DNA of 64,000 nt from Mustela lutreola (GCF_030435805.1 NC_081293.1:55959501-56023500), one strand, 5' to 3'. Positions 12,021-23,223 are shown, numbered from the stretch's first letter. The notes: generated from the sequence alone by a model not told the origin. Numbers and translations are program-made.

Positions 12021-12409
12021 CCAGAAGTTATTTATCTTAAACTGGAAGTTTGTATCCTTCGGCCAGTATCTCCTATTTCCCCACCCCTCTGCCCCTGGTA
12101 ACCACCACTATACTCTGTTTCTAGGAGTTTGGATCTTTTGGATTCTACATATGATTGATATCATACAGTATTTGCCTTTTTCTGGTTTATTTCACTCAGC
12201 GTGTTGTCTCCAAGTTCATCCATGTTGTCACAAATGGCAGGATCTCCTTCTTTCTCACGGGTGAACAATATTTCATTGTGTATACACATCACAACTTCTT
12301 TATTTGTTCAACAATTGATGGACACTTAGGTGGCTTCCGTATCTTGGCTATTGTGAATAATGCTGCGGTGCACATAGAAGAGCAGATATCTCTTTAAGAT
12401 TGTGTTTTT

Positions 12410-12600
12410 AGGGCACCTGGGTGGCTCAGTAGGTTAAGCCTCTCCCTTCGGCTCAGGTCATGATCTCACGGTCCCAGGGTCAAGCCCTGCATGGGGCTCT
12501 TTGCTCAGCAGAGGGGCTGCTTCCTCCTCTCTCTCAGCCAACTTGTGATTTCTCTGTCAAATAAATAAACAAAATCTTTACAAAAAAAAAAAAAAAAAAA
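12410..12600 (+). mobile_element. CAN-SINE inside L1
   Basis: Perfect target duplication AGATTGTGTTTTT on both sides and an 18-nt A-tail; one of the younger copies in the window. Confidence 0.94.
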
Positions 12601-13239
12601 GATTGTGTTTTTGTCTTCTTTGGATAGACCAGAAATGGAATAGTTGGATCATATGGTAGTTCTATTTTTTATTTTTTGAGGAACCTCTATATTGTTCTCA
12701 TTCCCACCAACAGTGCACAAGGGTGCCCTTTTCTCCACATCCTCGCCAAATCTTATCCCTTGTTTTTTTTATAATCTCCATTCTAAAAATCACCTTTTGA
12801 TAATATCCATCTAAAAATGGATAAAATCCATTCTAATAATCTCACTGTGGTTTTGAATTTCCCTGATGACTAGTGACGTACCTTCTCATGTACCTGTTGG
12901 CCACCTGTATGCCTTCTTTGGAATCATGTCTGTTCAGATCCGCTGCTCGTTTTTTTAATCAGATTGGTTTTTTGTTATTGAGTTGTATGAGTTCTTTATA
13001 TATTTTAATCCCTTATCAGATATATGATTGGCAACTATTTCTCCCACTCCATAGGTTGCCTTTTAATTTTATTTTTGTGTATTCTCTGCCCCAGCCCCAG
13101 AATCAGCCATTTCTTCAAGGAGCATCAGTTCCTTTCACTGGAGAATGGTATTAGAAACCAAGACTGGATGCAAGGTGTGGTCAGGGCTACTGAGTTGCTG
13201 CTGCTTCTAGGTCCTCTCAGCTCACAGAGCAAGGAAATA

Positions 13240-13315
13240 TACGTCTGTATACCATCTTGTGTATATACATATATCTATATATATTTCCATATACACCTAT
13301 CTATATCTATAGTAA
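13240..13315. repeat. (TATATC)n-like simple repeat
   Basis: Runs of 'atatctatatatatttccatatac' flank the left side of the HMGN2 pseudogene. Confidence 0.55.
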
Positions 13316-13330
13316 GCTAAACTTGAGTTT

Positions 13331-13628
13331 CTACTGTTGCCTCCTAAACTGCTTCTTCAAAGCCAGAACCTACACCTGGAAAGGCTCCTTCAACCAGAGG
13401 GAAAAAAGGAAAAACCAGTGCTAGTGAGGATGGGAATAATCCTGCAGAAAATGGAGATCCCCAAAAAGACTTTGCATGGAAAGCTGAAAATGCTAGAGGT
13501 TCTGCTCACTTCACCAGTACATACACTAACACTGGGATGGAAGACAGATTAGCATGGCCCTGCGCAAAAATGACATGCAAATCTGTGAAAATTCTGGAGA
13601 TGCCAAATGAAACATGTGTATTTAAAAA
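13331..13628 (+). pseudogene. HMGN2P: HMGN2 processed pseudogene, 5'-truncated, interrupted by a U6 retrocopy
   Basis: Intronless copy of the nucleosome-binding HMGN2 mRNA. The left part (13331-13500) still reads [20 protein letters not shown] and [10 protein letters not shown], matching HMGN2 KPEPKPKKAPAKK...[11 protein letters not shown]. The acidic C-terminal end and stop resume at 13586-13609 (CTGGAGATGCCAAATGA, compare HMGN2 CTGGAGATGCCAAGTGA), followed by 3' UTR-like ACATGTGTATTT. The first ~25 codons are missing, a stretch around HMGN2 'GEKVPKG' is deleted, and many substitutions make it dead. The 85-bp interruption at 13501-13585 is a U6 snRNA copy. No promoter or conserved frame suggests expression. 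Confidence 0.82.
13501..13585 (+). pseudogene. RNU6-P: U6 snRNA retrocopy (nt 1 to ~88), inserted in the HMGN2 pseudogene
   Basis: The match begins at the U6 5' end (TCTGCTCACTTC against GTGCTCGCTTC) and runs through GATTAGCATGGCCCTGCGCAA and TGACATGCAAATC. It stops about 18 nt short of the U6 3' end and has no A-tail. Direct repeats TGAAAATGCTAGAGGT (13485-13500) and TGAAAATTCTGGAGAT (13586-13601) flank it and continue the HMGN2 text on both sides, as expected for target-primed insertion. It is diverged, so old. Confidence 0.85.
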
Positions 13629-13639
13629 AAAATTTTTAA

Positions 13640-13743
13640 GGGGTGCCTGGCTGTTTCAATCAAAGGAACATGTGACTCTTGATCTCGGATTGAGAGTCTG
13701 AGCTCCACATTGGGCATAGACATTCCTTAAAGAAAACAAAAAA
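13640..13743 (+). mobile_element. Short tRNA-type CAN-SINE
   Basis: Diverged head GGGGTGCCTGGCTGTTTCAATC without TC body; sits just after the HMGN2 pseudogene. Confidence 0.75.
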
Positions 13744-13749
13744 TCTTTT

Positions 13750-14772
13750 TAAATGTGGCAAAATATTTTACCATTTAAAAACTTAACATTTTAACCATTT
13801 TTCAGCGCACAGTTCAACAATGTTAAGTACATTCACGATGTTAAGGAAAAGATCTCCAGAATTTTTTTTGTCTTGCAAACCTTAAAGTTTATAATCATTA
13901 AACAACTTCCCATTCCCCCTTCCCATAACCCCTGACAACCACCATTCTACTTTCTGTCTCTATGAATTTGACACCTGCAGGTACCTCATATGAATCGAAT
14001 CCTATAGTATTTGCCTTTTTGTGACTATCTTATTTCAGTTAGCATGTCCTCAAGGTTCATTCATGTTGTAGCATGTGTCAGATTTCCTTCCCTTTTAGGG
14101 TTAAATAATATCCATTGTGTGTACATATCACATTTCATTTATTTATAAAGTGTGTTACTTTCACCTTTTAAAAAAATATTTTATTTATTTATTTGATAGA
14201 GAGAGAGATCACAAGTAGGCAGAGAGGCAGGCAAAGAGAGAGGGGGGGAAGCAGGCTCCCCACTGAGCAAAGAGCCCGATGCGGGGCTCGATCACAGGAC
14301 CCTAGGATCACAACCTGAGCCGAAGGCAGAGGCTTAACCCCCTGAGCCACTCAGGTGCCCCTTACTTTCACCTCTTGACTGTTCATAATGCTCCTGTGAA
14401 CATGGCTGTACAAATATCTCTTTGAGACCCTGCTTTCAATCCTTTGGGATGTATACACAAAGCAGTGCAGTTGCTAGAACAGATGGTAATTCTATTTTCG
14501 ACTTTGTGAGCAACCCCCAGGCTGTTGTCTCTAGTGGCCGCACCATTTTACATTCCCACCAACAGTGCCCAAGTGTTCCAATATCCCCACCTCCTTGCCA
14601 ACACTTATTCTCTGTTTTTGTTCTTGTTTTGAGTCTAGCCATCCTAATGGGTAAGATGGCCGCTTACGTCAGTTCAATTTGCATTTACCTGACGATTAAT
14701 GATGTTGGGCATCTTTTCATGTTTCTTGGCCATTTACAGATCCATTCAAGTCCTTTGCCCACTTTTTTCTTT
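13750..14772 (-). mobile_element. LINE-1 3' half (L1M type), antisense, with one SINE insertion
   Basis: A second antisense L1 3' end follows the first: 'ttcccataacccctgacaaccacc', 'catcctaatgggtaagatggcc', 'gcatcttttcatgtttcttggcc'. It lies in the same orientation as 11565-13085 but repeats the same L1 segment, so it is a separate copy. Confidence 0.82.
14167..14361 (-). mobile_element. CAN-SINE inside L1
   Basis: TTACTTTCACCT is present on both sides, an exact target duplication. The head ends GAGCCACTCAGGTGCCCC. Confidence 0.93.
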
Positions 14773-15448
14773 TTGAGAGTGCTATATTTGATTGGAATGA
14801 AATGGTATTATGTAAAATCACCAATACAAAGATAAGGCATTATTCTCAATACAAACAGGACAAAAAAGACTTGAAAATCTTCCTGAGTGTCACAGTATGT
14901 ATGCTTTGATCTAGTTTTTCGGGGAGCTGAAAGTAATTTCACTGAAGACCCAGGGAGCTCTGATTTGCCTTTTTTTTTTTTTCTGAGTCATCTTGGAAAG
15001 AGTGAAGGAAGGGGCATTTTGGCCTATCAGTTCCTCAACTCTTATAAGGATATAACAAGGGACGAAGAAAGTAATATACTATTCAGGAGGACATGGAGTT
15101 CATTTGGAACAAAGATACAATAGAAAATAGTTCTCTTTTAGTGATTTTTCTGACTCTAAAACCCATAAAGTTTTGGAAGGATTCCCTGTCCAGGAGGAAA
15201 TCTAAGGTAAAACTTATTTTTGTATAACTATAATGACCAAGGAAATCAGAACCTAGATACAGAGAAATTTATAAAAAAATATTTCAGGAAAGGCCTTCAA
15301 GTTAGACGTCCTCTCCCACCCCTTTGTAAACTGGGGAACATACAACTTAAAGAAGAAGTGCTTTTTTTCTACTTGCCTCTAGGTGATGTCTAAGGAGAAA
15401 CATCTGAAAATTTTAACAATTGTCTCAAATTTTAAAATAGATTGCTTT
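14773..15448. other. Spacer with no recognised element
   Basis: AT-rich sequence of about 675 bp; no repeat family or gene was recognised. Confidence 0.4.
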
Positions 15449-15625
15449 GGGGGGTACCTGGCTGTCTTAGTGAGGTGTCTGACTCTTGATTTCGGCTCAG
15501 GTCATGATCTCAGGGTCGTGAGATTGAGCCCTGCATCCAGGCTCTGTGCTGAGCCCACTGAAGATTCTCTCTCTCCTCCTCACTCTGCCCCTTCCCCCTC
15601 TAAATAAAAATAAAATAAAATAACA
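15449..15625 (+). mobile_element. CAN-SINE, older subfamily
   Basis: Head GGGGGTACCTGGCTGTCTTAG and a short body ending in an AAATAAAAATAAAATAAAATAA tail. Confidence 0.85.
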
Positions 15626-15723
15626 TAAAATGAAACAGATTTTTCTAATCAATATGGTATAAAATCCTCCAGATGACAAAGGTCAAATGTTTATTTTCTC
15701 AAGATTTGAACCAACTTTTAAGT

Positions 15724-15926
15724 TTTTTTTTAAAAAAAGATTTTATTTATTTGACACAGAGAGAGAGAGAGAGAGACCACAAGTAGGCTGAGAGGCAGGC
15801 AGAGAGAGAGGGGGAAGCAGGCGTCCTGCTGAGCAGAGAGCCGGATTCGGGCTTTGCTCCCAGGACCTGAGACCATGCCCTGAGCTGAAGGCAGAGGCTT
15901 AGCCCACCGAGCCACCCAGGTGCCCC
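15724..15926 (-). mobile_element. CAN-SINE
   Basis: CCAACTTTTAAGTTTT flanks both sides as a target duplication. Confidence 0.93.
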
Positions 15927-16179
15927 AACTTTTAAGTTTTGACCCAGACGATATTCCAGTTTTTTACCACTGAGCAGAAAAGAATATGAATTTTCATCAT
16001 CTATGCCCTTTTAGATCCCCAGTCTCTCCTTCATAGCCATATTTCTAACGGCATTGTCCTGGGTCACTGCCCCATTTCTCTCTCTCCTCAGGTTATTCCA
16101 GTCCAGCACCCATCCTCGTCACTCCCCCAAACTGCATTTATCAGGCTCACCCATTACCTCCATGTTGACAATTCCAAGA

Positions 16180-16640
16180 GATGCTGATGGTTTATTGTAT
16201 GTGTCAACTTGACTGCACTAAGGGATGCCCAGGTAGGTGATAGAGTATTTCTGGGTGTGTCTGTGAGAGTGTTTCTGGAAGAGATGAGCACTTGATTCAG
16301 TAGACTAAGGAAAGAGGTCTGTCCCCACCAATGTAGGTGGGCATCACCCAATCCCTTGAGGATTCAAATGGGCCAAAAATGCAAAGGAAGGACAAATTCT
16401 CTTTTTCTCTTCTTAAGCTTTGTCATCCACGTTTCCTATCCTCAGACATCAGAGCTCCTGGGTCTAGGGCCTTCAGGCTCTAGGGCAGATACAGCGGCCC
16501 CCTGATTCTCCACTCCAAGGCCTTTCGGGCTTGGCCTGAATCATAACACCAACTTTCCTGGTTCTCCAGCTTGCAGATGGCAGATCTGGGACATCTTGGC
16601 TTCCATAACTATGTGAGCCAATTCCTCAAATAAATCTCCT
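16180..16640 (+). mobile_element. Probable solitary LTR of an old class III (ERVL-like) element
   Basis: Text such as 'tatgtgtcaacttgactg', 'tctgtgagagtgtttctgg', 'caatgtaggtgggcatcaccc' and 'ttctccagcttgcagatggcag' followed by AATAAATCTCC fits a widespread mammalian LTR-type repeat with its poly(A) signal. The exact family name is uncertain. No internal region is attached. It is an old, broken fossil of pre-carnivoran age. Confidence 0.45.
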
Positions 16641-16644
16641 CATA

Positions 16645-16753
16645 TATATGTGTATGTATGTATGTATATGTGTATACATACATATATACATACTGTGTAT
16701 ATAGATACATACATATATATATACATACATACATATACATATACATATACATG
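16645..16753. repeat. (TATG/CATA)n microsatellite
   Basis: About 105 bp of TATG, TATA and ATAC units directly after the LTR-like poly(A) signal. Confidence 0.85.
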
Positions 16754-16964
16754 GAGAGCTATGAATACTGACACGTTTTTCAATCCCCATTTTAGCTTCT
16801 GAGTCCTGTCTACCTAATAATACTGACATGTATAGGGGATAAGAATAGGGTGGGAGGGGATAACATAAAATTGCTCTGTTTCTATTATTGTTTATTATCC
16901 TAAAAGACCTATTTGTATTTCTTTTCCTGTGAATTGTCTGGTCTTATACTTGGCCTATTTTTCT

Positions 16965-17198
16965 AAAAATTTTGTTGAGATTCTATTTTGGAGAGAGAGA
17001 GAGAGTGCGCATGCGTGAGTGCGTGCACACCTGCTGTGAGCAGGGGGCAGATGGAGAGGGAGAGGCAGAGAATTCCAAGCAGATTCACACCAGTACAGAG
17101 CCAGATGCAGGGCTTGACCGGCAGCCCCAGATAATGACCTGAGCCAAAACCGAGAGTCAAATGCTCAACCCTCAACCGACTGAGCCACCAAGGCACCC
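16965..17198 (-). mobile_element. Old CAN-SINE
   Basis: Longer, diverged copy with a GA-rich tail region (GAGAGAGAGAGAGTGCGC) and a head ending GAGCCACCAAGGCACCCC. Confidence 0.8.
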
Positions 17199-17569
17199 CT
17201 CCTTGCCCATCTTTCTAACAACAGTTAGTTTTTTCCTTTCACTTGTGATGTGATTATGCATATTTTTTCCCAACGTGCTGTCTTTAGGGTTCATGGTGTC
17301 ATCACTGTTAGGGCAGCACTTTTCTGTCATATAAAACTTTCCTGTTTTCTTGTAGTTGAATTCGCACATTTTTTCTTTTTTTACTTAGAAACTACAAGTT
17401 TACTTTATTCTTTTGACGAAGATGTAACAGACAAAAAACAAAAATAAAAACCCAAACAAGAAAACACGTGGTTAGATGTTTGAAAGCAAGGCTGGGCTCA
17501 AACAGCCTTCTGGTCAAATACAACTAAAAGTTTTGCTTAAGTGTTTAGGCAGTATTTTTGTTTATTTTT

Positions 17570-17777
17570 ATTTATTTATTTTTTAAGATTTTATTTATTT
17601 ATTTGACAGAGAGAGATCACAAGTAGGCAGAGAGGCAGGCAGAGAGAGAGAGAGAGAGAGAGGGAAGTAGGCTCCCTGCTGAACAGAGAGCCAGACGTGG
17701 GACTCAATCCCAGGACCCTGAGATCATGACCTGAGCTGAAGGCAGTGGCTTAACCCACTGAGCCACCTAGGTGCCCC
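17570..17777 (-). mobile_element. CAN-SINE
   Basis: Complete, with a (GA)n run inside the body. The head ends at 17777; a short SINE of the same orientation follows at once. Confidence 0.9.
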
Positions 17778-17791
17778 TGTTTATTTGTTTT

Positions 17792-17911
17792 TAAGTAAGT
17801 TCCATGCCCAGCACGAATCCTGACATGGGGATTGAACTCATGACCTTGAGAGTAAGACCCAAGGTGAGATAGAGAGTCGGATGCTTAACCCCCGAGCCAC
17901 CCAGGCACCCC
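17792..17911 (-). mobile_element. Short tRNA-type CAN-SINE
   Basis: The head ends CGAGCCACCCAGGCACCCC; 'tgtttatttgttttt' fills the junction with the SINE before it. Confidence 0.8.
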
Positions 17912-18587
17912 TAGGTTTTCATTTTGTTTTGTACTATCTATTATCCCTACCTTTTTATTATTTATTATTTATTTTTAAACCTATAACTGAAACATTTATT
18001 GAAAACATACTCTGGAAAAATTCCTTACATGTACAACATCCTTCTTTCACTCATTTTAGAGCTGGGTACCCTGTGATCTGAGGTATCTGTCAACTCGCTC
18101 AAAGCTGCCCACTTGGTAAGGAGAGTTTGCAGCAGTCCTGATAATTTGCCTGTGTGCTCCTTCCTTCCTCCTGAGCCTCCCAAGCCATCCTTTGGTTTGG
18201 GACTCCCCCACCCCAACCTCTAACAGCCAGCCTTCCATCAGGGCCAGTAATCCAATGCAGTAACTTGTGCTAAGGGAGCCCTATGTCTCCAGGATACACA
18301 CACTAAGGGTCCAAGCCCTACGGACACAGTTCTGGTCTCACCGGAGCTGGGAGAAGCCTCAGAACATGGCTTTCTGTGTCTGGACAGGATTCAAACTCAA
18401 TGCAGAAGACTTACAGGATAAAAAGAGCGGGGAAAGTGGCAAGCTTGTCCGTCCAGCTCCCTCTGAGTATTACTGGAGTTGTCGGATGCCACTTAAATTT
18501 TATTTCTGCACATATTTGGGTCTATTTCTGTATTTTGTTCTAATTGGTTTGTTTGGCTTTTCATGCACTAGTACCAAAGTGTCTTCT

Positions 18588-18812
18588 TTAAAGTTTTTAT
18601 TTTCTTATGAGAGAGCGAGAGTGAGAGCCAGAGAGAGAGAGAGAGAGAGAGAGTGAGCACAAGCAGTGGGGAGGGTAAGAGCGACAATCATACTTCCTGA
18701 TGAGCAGGGAGCCCCGATTTGGGGCTCAATCCCAGGACCTTGACCCCAGGACCCTGGGATCAGGACCTGAACCTAAGGCAGATGCTTAACAACTGGGCCA
18801 TCTAGGCGCTCC
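18588..18812 (-). mobile_element. Old CAN-SINE
   Basis: A (GA)n-rich tail side and a diverged head (GGGCCATCTAGGCGCTCCC). Confidence 0.78.
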
Positions 18813-19194
18813 CCTCCTTGCCCTCCTAAAGTGTTTTAATTACTGAGGATCTATAATATATTTGAGTATCTGATAGTGCTAGGTCCCCCTCCTTGTTCTT
18901 TTTCCAGAGCCTGTTCCCTGAATAGTCTTGTTTATTTTTCCATTTGAATTTTAGGAAAAAATAGGGTAGTTTAAAACACACACACAACCTATTAATTCTA
19001 TTAGTTCTTTTATGGGAATTATGTTAAATTTTATAACTGTACTTAAGGAGAATTGAAATGTTTCTGGTATTGGGTTTTACTATCCAAAAACATCATTCAT
19101 CTTGTCACTTGACTTAGTTTTCCTATCTGTAAAATTGGAGTAATACCAATCTCATAGGACTGTCTTCAGAATTAAATGAGAAAATGCTTGGGAA

Positions 19195-19412
19195 GGATGG
19201 CAGAGTAGGAGCTAACGTGCCACTTTGCCACTTCCTAGACTATGAACTTGGGCTTGGTTACTGGACTATTCTGAACCTTGATTCTCTCATTTGCAAAAGG
19301 GGGAAAAATAAATCTGCTTCATCTGCTGTTATCAAGGTCAAATACTGGGGGCATGCATGCCAAGTACTCAGTGCACTGCGGGGAACCTAAGGGCTCAATG
19401 AATATTAGCTGT
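19195..19412 (+). mobile_element. MIR SINE
   Basis: 'ccacttcctagactatgaacttggg' ... 'attctctcatttgcaaaagggg' ... 'ctcagtgcactg...ctcaatgaatatta' follows the MIR head, core and tail order. Confidence 0.6.
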
Positions 19413-19879
19413 TCTTCCAAAACACAGGCTGTCGCAGAAAACGGTGACTGAAAGCAAAGGCTTTCTGGGATGCACCCTATGTCGAGGGCTGTCGGGGCAA
19501 CTCTTCGCTCTGAGAACCTACCTAGCCACTTGTCGCTGCTCCCGATTTGGCCCGACCGTCTGCGACCGCAGTCGGACTAGAAGCAGAGATCCAGCGCGTC
19601 TGGGAGCACTCGAGACTCCAGCCTCCTGCTCCGCCCCTGGAGCCGCAGCCCTGCCACGTCTCGCGTGCCCCGCCCCTCCGGACGGTGGGAGGCGGAGTCA
19701 AACGTGGCCCGTCCCCGGGATCGCTCTGCACGCCTCAGGCCCGCCCCTCCGCGCCCGAGTCATCGGTAGGAGGTCCCGGCGTGTCTGAGCGCCGTGACGC
19801 TACGAGGGGGCGGGGGGCAATTACGCTGCCGGAAGTCCCGGGGGAGGGGGTGTTACGTATATCCGGCGAATAGCTGGCG

Positions 19880-19956
19880 GTCCCGGGTGCTGCTGGGCTG
19901 TGTGCTGTGAGGGAGGGTCGAAGCCGCCCGCCGCCGCCAGAGGAGCCCCCTTGGCC
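19880..19956 (+). other. SAR1A: SAR1A non-coding exon 1 (approximate)
   Basis: GC-rich 5' UTR ending in CTTGGCC before a strong donor GTGAGT at 19957. The start is inferred from its place downstream of the ETS and GC boxes and may be off by tens of bases. The next exon begins at 24587. Confidence 0.6.
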
Positions 19957-20329
19957 GTGAGTTGGGGGGCTGCTGCGAAGGAAGGAGCCGAGGGACGCAA
20001 GGGGCTGGGGCGGACGGCGGGGAGGGTCAGGGCGGAGGCCGGCTCAGGCGGGGTTGCTGTGTGTGTGGAGGGGGGGGGGGAAGTGACACGCAGGCGGTTC
20101 TGTGGGGCCGCGGGGCTGGTTCTGGGTGGGGACGGGCCGACTTGGCCGGTCTGCTGCGTTTCCTGACAGCCCTTGGGGTGTCGGGTCGATCTGCATTCCT
20201 TTCGGGGTCCCGCAGCTGCTGGGGCGGGATAACAGTTTTCTTGTCTATACTGTGCGCTCAGGTTTGCGAAACGGTTTCACATCCCGTCTCGGAGGAGCCT
20301 CACAGCCCTGGGTCGGGCTGGTGGGGGTC

Positions 20330-20455
20330 CTTGATGACAGTCCTTGGTGTGGGGGAATAATAAGGCTCGGGAGGCACTGAATTGGCCAAGGCCCCACAGA
20401 TAACGAGAGGAGCGCTCGAACCGGATCTCCTGACTCCCAGACCTGTGCGCACCCC
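20330..20455 (-). mobile_element. MIR SINE remnant in the SAR1A CpG island
   Basis: 'ggccaaggccccacagataacgagaggagcgctcgaaccgg' mirrors the MIR antisense text 'gcccaaggtcacacagctagtaagtggcagagccgggattcgaacc'. Confidence 0.65.
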
Positions 20456-20460
20456 CCTTC

Positions 20461-22185
20461 CCGACTTTCAGCTCTGTTATCGTCTGATGCCCTGGGCCTC
20501 GAACCCTGTATTTTTTTCTTCCATCTTCCTCTTTTCCTTCCTCTTTTCAGTGCCTGGAAAAATTCCTTCGAGTGCATTTTGTATAGATTAGTGTTTTCTT
20601 CATGATTCTATCGTAGAGGCCGGGAGTGCACTTGTGAGGGCTGGCACTAAATTGTCTCGGTTACTAATCTCCCCTGCTCTTGTCTTTTCTCTTTACCTCG
20701 ACCCATCTGCTTAGGTCGTGACAGAGGACCTGTGGTGCTTTGCCTGGGGGCTTGACCTTTGGTATTTATGCTGCAGCTAAGCTTGGTTTCTTAGCTAAGA
20801 ACCAACAGCCTGCTCTCCCAGATCTGTCAGGAATGGTGTCTCCAAGTTGTAAAGAGTATGCCTAAGAAATAATGAGTATATAGAGAGCGTAATGCATACA
20901 TTATTGGCTAATGGTCAGCATTGGCTAGTGCTCTTCTTTTTTATTTACTTCATTCTCATGTGAGTCCTGAAATTGGCAAATTTTAGTTTGGGGTACATTG
21001 GCAGTGCTTTGCTGGTAGTTTAGAGTTCTTAAATTTTAGAGTACGCCAATTTGGCCACAAGATGCCATAAGGTGGTAGAGTGGATCAAGAGTAGGAGATA
21101 AATAGAATGCTAGTTATTAAAATACCATTCAGAAGGTGTGATAAATTGTAAGGAAGGAAACTTAGAAAGATTATCATCTGTTTAGCAGGTAGGTTAAGGA
21201 AGTTTTATGTTTCTTAAAAAGCAATTTTGTGATTTTGAATGAATTTTATGTAATATTAACAGGAAGAGCTTTAGCTTTGGCATTTTAAAAGGAAGGTTTA
21301 AGTTTTGGCACTTAGACTTCTTTAGCTGAGCAGTTTTGGTTCAGCCAGCTGTCCTAGGAGTGTCCGCGTCCTTGTCTTGTTATCGAAGGCTAAGGACCCC
21401 TGCCCAGTAGGATTTGTGTGAGGTCGAAATGAGATATATGTGCAGGCACTGTATAAAACTGTAGAACTGCTCACGAGGGTTACAAACCCTAAGATTGCAA
21501 GGACGGAGGAACCATCAAAGCCATTTACTTAACTATGGAAATAAAGTACAACAATACAGTACAACACTTTGGGTCCAGTAATGGTTTTTATTATTTTTTT
21601 AACATCACCTGAAGAGTTTCTTCAAGCACTTTTCCATCGATCATTTTGGAGGGACCTTTAATTAAAGCAGGAATGTCAAGGGAAGATAAATTGGAAAATC
21701 GAACTAATTCAGTTACCATGATAAAATTCCTTACGTGGGGGTTTTCCCATTGTCACCTTTGGAGAATTCATTGAGTTTGGAAGAATTCTAAAATGATATG
21801 GTAAAACTTTACAAAGAGTCTGTAGAAGTGTTGACTGCAACCCTGTGTGTACAAATGAATATGTAACAGTGGGTTTTAAAGGAGTGATCAGAGTGGGAGG
21901 GATCTTAAAGAGAGGTTCTCTGTAAAGGTGAGCCTCACTTCTCCAGGTTGTAGAGTGAGAAAAGTAGAAGGGAGAGATGACTGGTTCGGGGGAATTGCAG
22001 AGAAGAGGCACATTGTTCTTTTACTTACCTACAGTGGAAACTTAAAAACAGGAGCTTTGTTGGTGTATTTAAGTAATTAAACTTCTTAAAGTGCCGACTA
22101 AGTTATCAGACAAATTATTTAACATGCTAAATTTGGTCCCTGTCCTCCCCAAATATATGTAATATATATTAATATTAATATACAT
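20461..22185 (+). other. SAR1A: SAR1A intron 1, left part, no element recognised
   Basis: AT-rich unique-looking sequence of about 1.7 kb without a recognisable transposon or RNA gene. An alternative 5' UTR exon cannot be excluded. Confidence 0.45.
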
Positions 22186-22363
22186 ATTTTAAAATTTTAT
22201 TTATTTGAGAGAGAGAGAGCATAAGCAGGGGGAATGGCAGAGGGAGAGGGAGAAACAGATTCATTGCTGAGCAGGGAGCCTGACGTGGGGCTCAATCCTA
22301 GGACCCCAGGATCCTGACCCAAGCCAGAGGCAGATGCTTAACCAACTGAGCCACCAGGCACCC
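22186..22363 (-). mobile_element. CAN-SINE in SAR1A intron 1
   Basis: Diverged; the head ends GAGCCACCAGGCACCCTG. Confidence 0.85.
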
Positions 22364-22566
22364 TGCCAAAATATATTTTAATGTTACTGAAAAGGGCAAA
22401 AAAACCCCACAGTTAGTATTTTTTTTTTCTTTCTTTTTTTTTTGCAAAAGCTTTTGTCTTAGCCTCTGCTCTCACCCAAACTCCCAAGCCTCATTTGGCT
22501 TTCCATGATAAGAGCCATAGAAAACAAGCATTAGGAAGCCCCTAAAGTTTATAGTCAGACCTGATT

Positions 22567-22789
22567 TTTTTTTAAAGATTTTATTTATTTATTTGAGAGA
22601 GGGAGGGAGCGAGCTTAAGCTGGGGGATGGGGCATGGGCAGCAGAGGGAGAAGTAGACTCTCCACTGAACAGGGAGCCCAGTGCAAGACTGGATCCCAGG
22701 ATCCGGGAGTCATGACCTGAACCATGAAGGCAGTTGTTTAACCGCTTAGCAGACTGAGCCACCAGGTGCCCAGAGCCACCAGGTGCCCA
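22567..22789 (-). mobile_element. CAN-SINE with a duplicated head end
   Basis: The last 17 bp of the head, GAGCCACCAGGTGCCCA, occur twice in tandem (22756-22772 and 22773-22789). Confidence 0.88.
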
Positions 22790-22854
22790 GGCCTGATTAA
22801 AAAAAAACAAACAAAAAAACCAACTCAGTCACTGGACAGAAAAAAAGAATGATA

Positions 22855-22913
22855 TACACACACACATATATATGTATATGTATATTAAGTATATGTGTGT
22901 CTATATATGTGCA

Positions 22914-22944
<31 letters not shown>

Positions 22945-22945
22945 T
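22855..22945. repeat. (CA)n/(TA)n/(TG)n microsatellite
   Basis: ACACACACACATATATATG grades into TGTGTGTGTATATATATATATA. Confidence 0.9.
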
Positions 22946-22952
22946 CACATTT

Positions 22953-23049
22953 AGTTTTTTTAAGTAGTTTCTACCCTTAATTTGGGGCTCAAACTTACAA
23001 TCCCAAGATCAAGAGTCACAGTTCCTCTTACTGAGCCACCCAGGCACCC
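22953..23049 (-). mobile_element. Short tRNA-type CAN-SINE
   Basis: The head ends TGAGCCACCCAGGCACCC; no TC body. Confidence 0.8.
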
Positions 23050-23223
23050 AGTGTAGCATTCTTTGAGGGAAGAATATGGGTGGGTTTTTGTGGATAACCC
23101 TGTTAAGGTCACTAGTAAAAGAAACAAAAGTTCATGAAAGTTGCATTTGATAACAGTTGGTCACATCTACCATAGCCTTGTGTTGATATGCTCTTGCTGA
23201 TAAAGAGGAGTGAAAGTGGGGGA

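Larger units (their letters stand above)
11565..13085 (-). mobile_element. LINE-1 3' half (L1MA/L1MB type), antisense, with two SINE insertions
   Basis: The copy runs from its 3' UTR ('ggtgtacaatctgttcatgag', 'gcaactttcaagtgtaaaatac') into ORF2 3' coding text ('attcccaccaacagtgcacaaggg', 'gagttctttatatattttaatcc'). CAN-SINEs at 11817-12020 and 12410-12600 interrupt it, each with a clear target duplication. No intact ORF remains. Confidence 0.85.
19480..20460 (+). promoter_or_regulatory. SAR1A: SAR1A CpG island and promoter
   Basis: CpG-dense region around the SAR1A first exon. It contains GC boxes (CCCGCCCCTCC at about 19670 and again at 19740, GGGGGCGGGG at 19806-19816) and an ETS-type CCGGAAGT at 19829-19836. 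There is no TATA box in a convincing place, as is usual for housekeeping genes. An antisense MIR remnant sits in the 3' flank of the island at about 20330-20455. Confidence 0.85.

Noticed and set aside
13331-13585. HMGN2-U6 template-switch chimera
   Set aside because: HMGN2 text resumes after the U6 piece with a duplicated junction, so nested insertion explains it better.
16645-16753. CRISPR-like or regulatory array in the TATG/CATA repeats
   Set aside because: It is an ordinary microsatellite without spacers.
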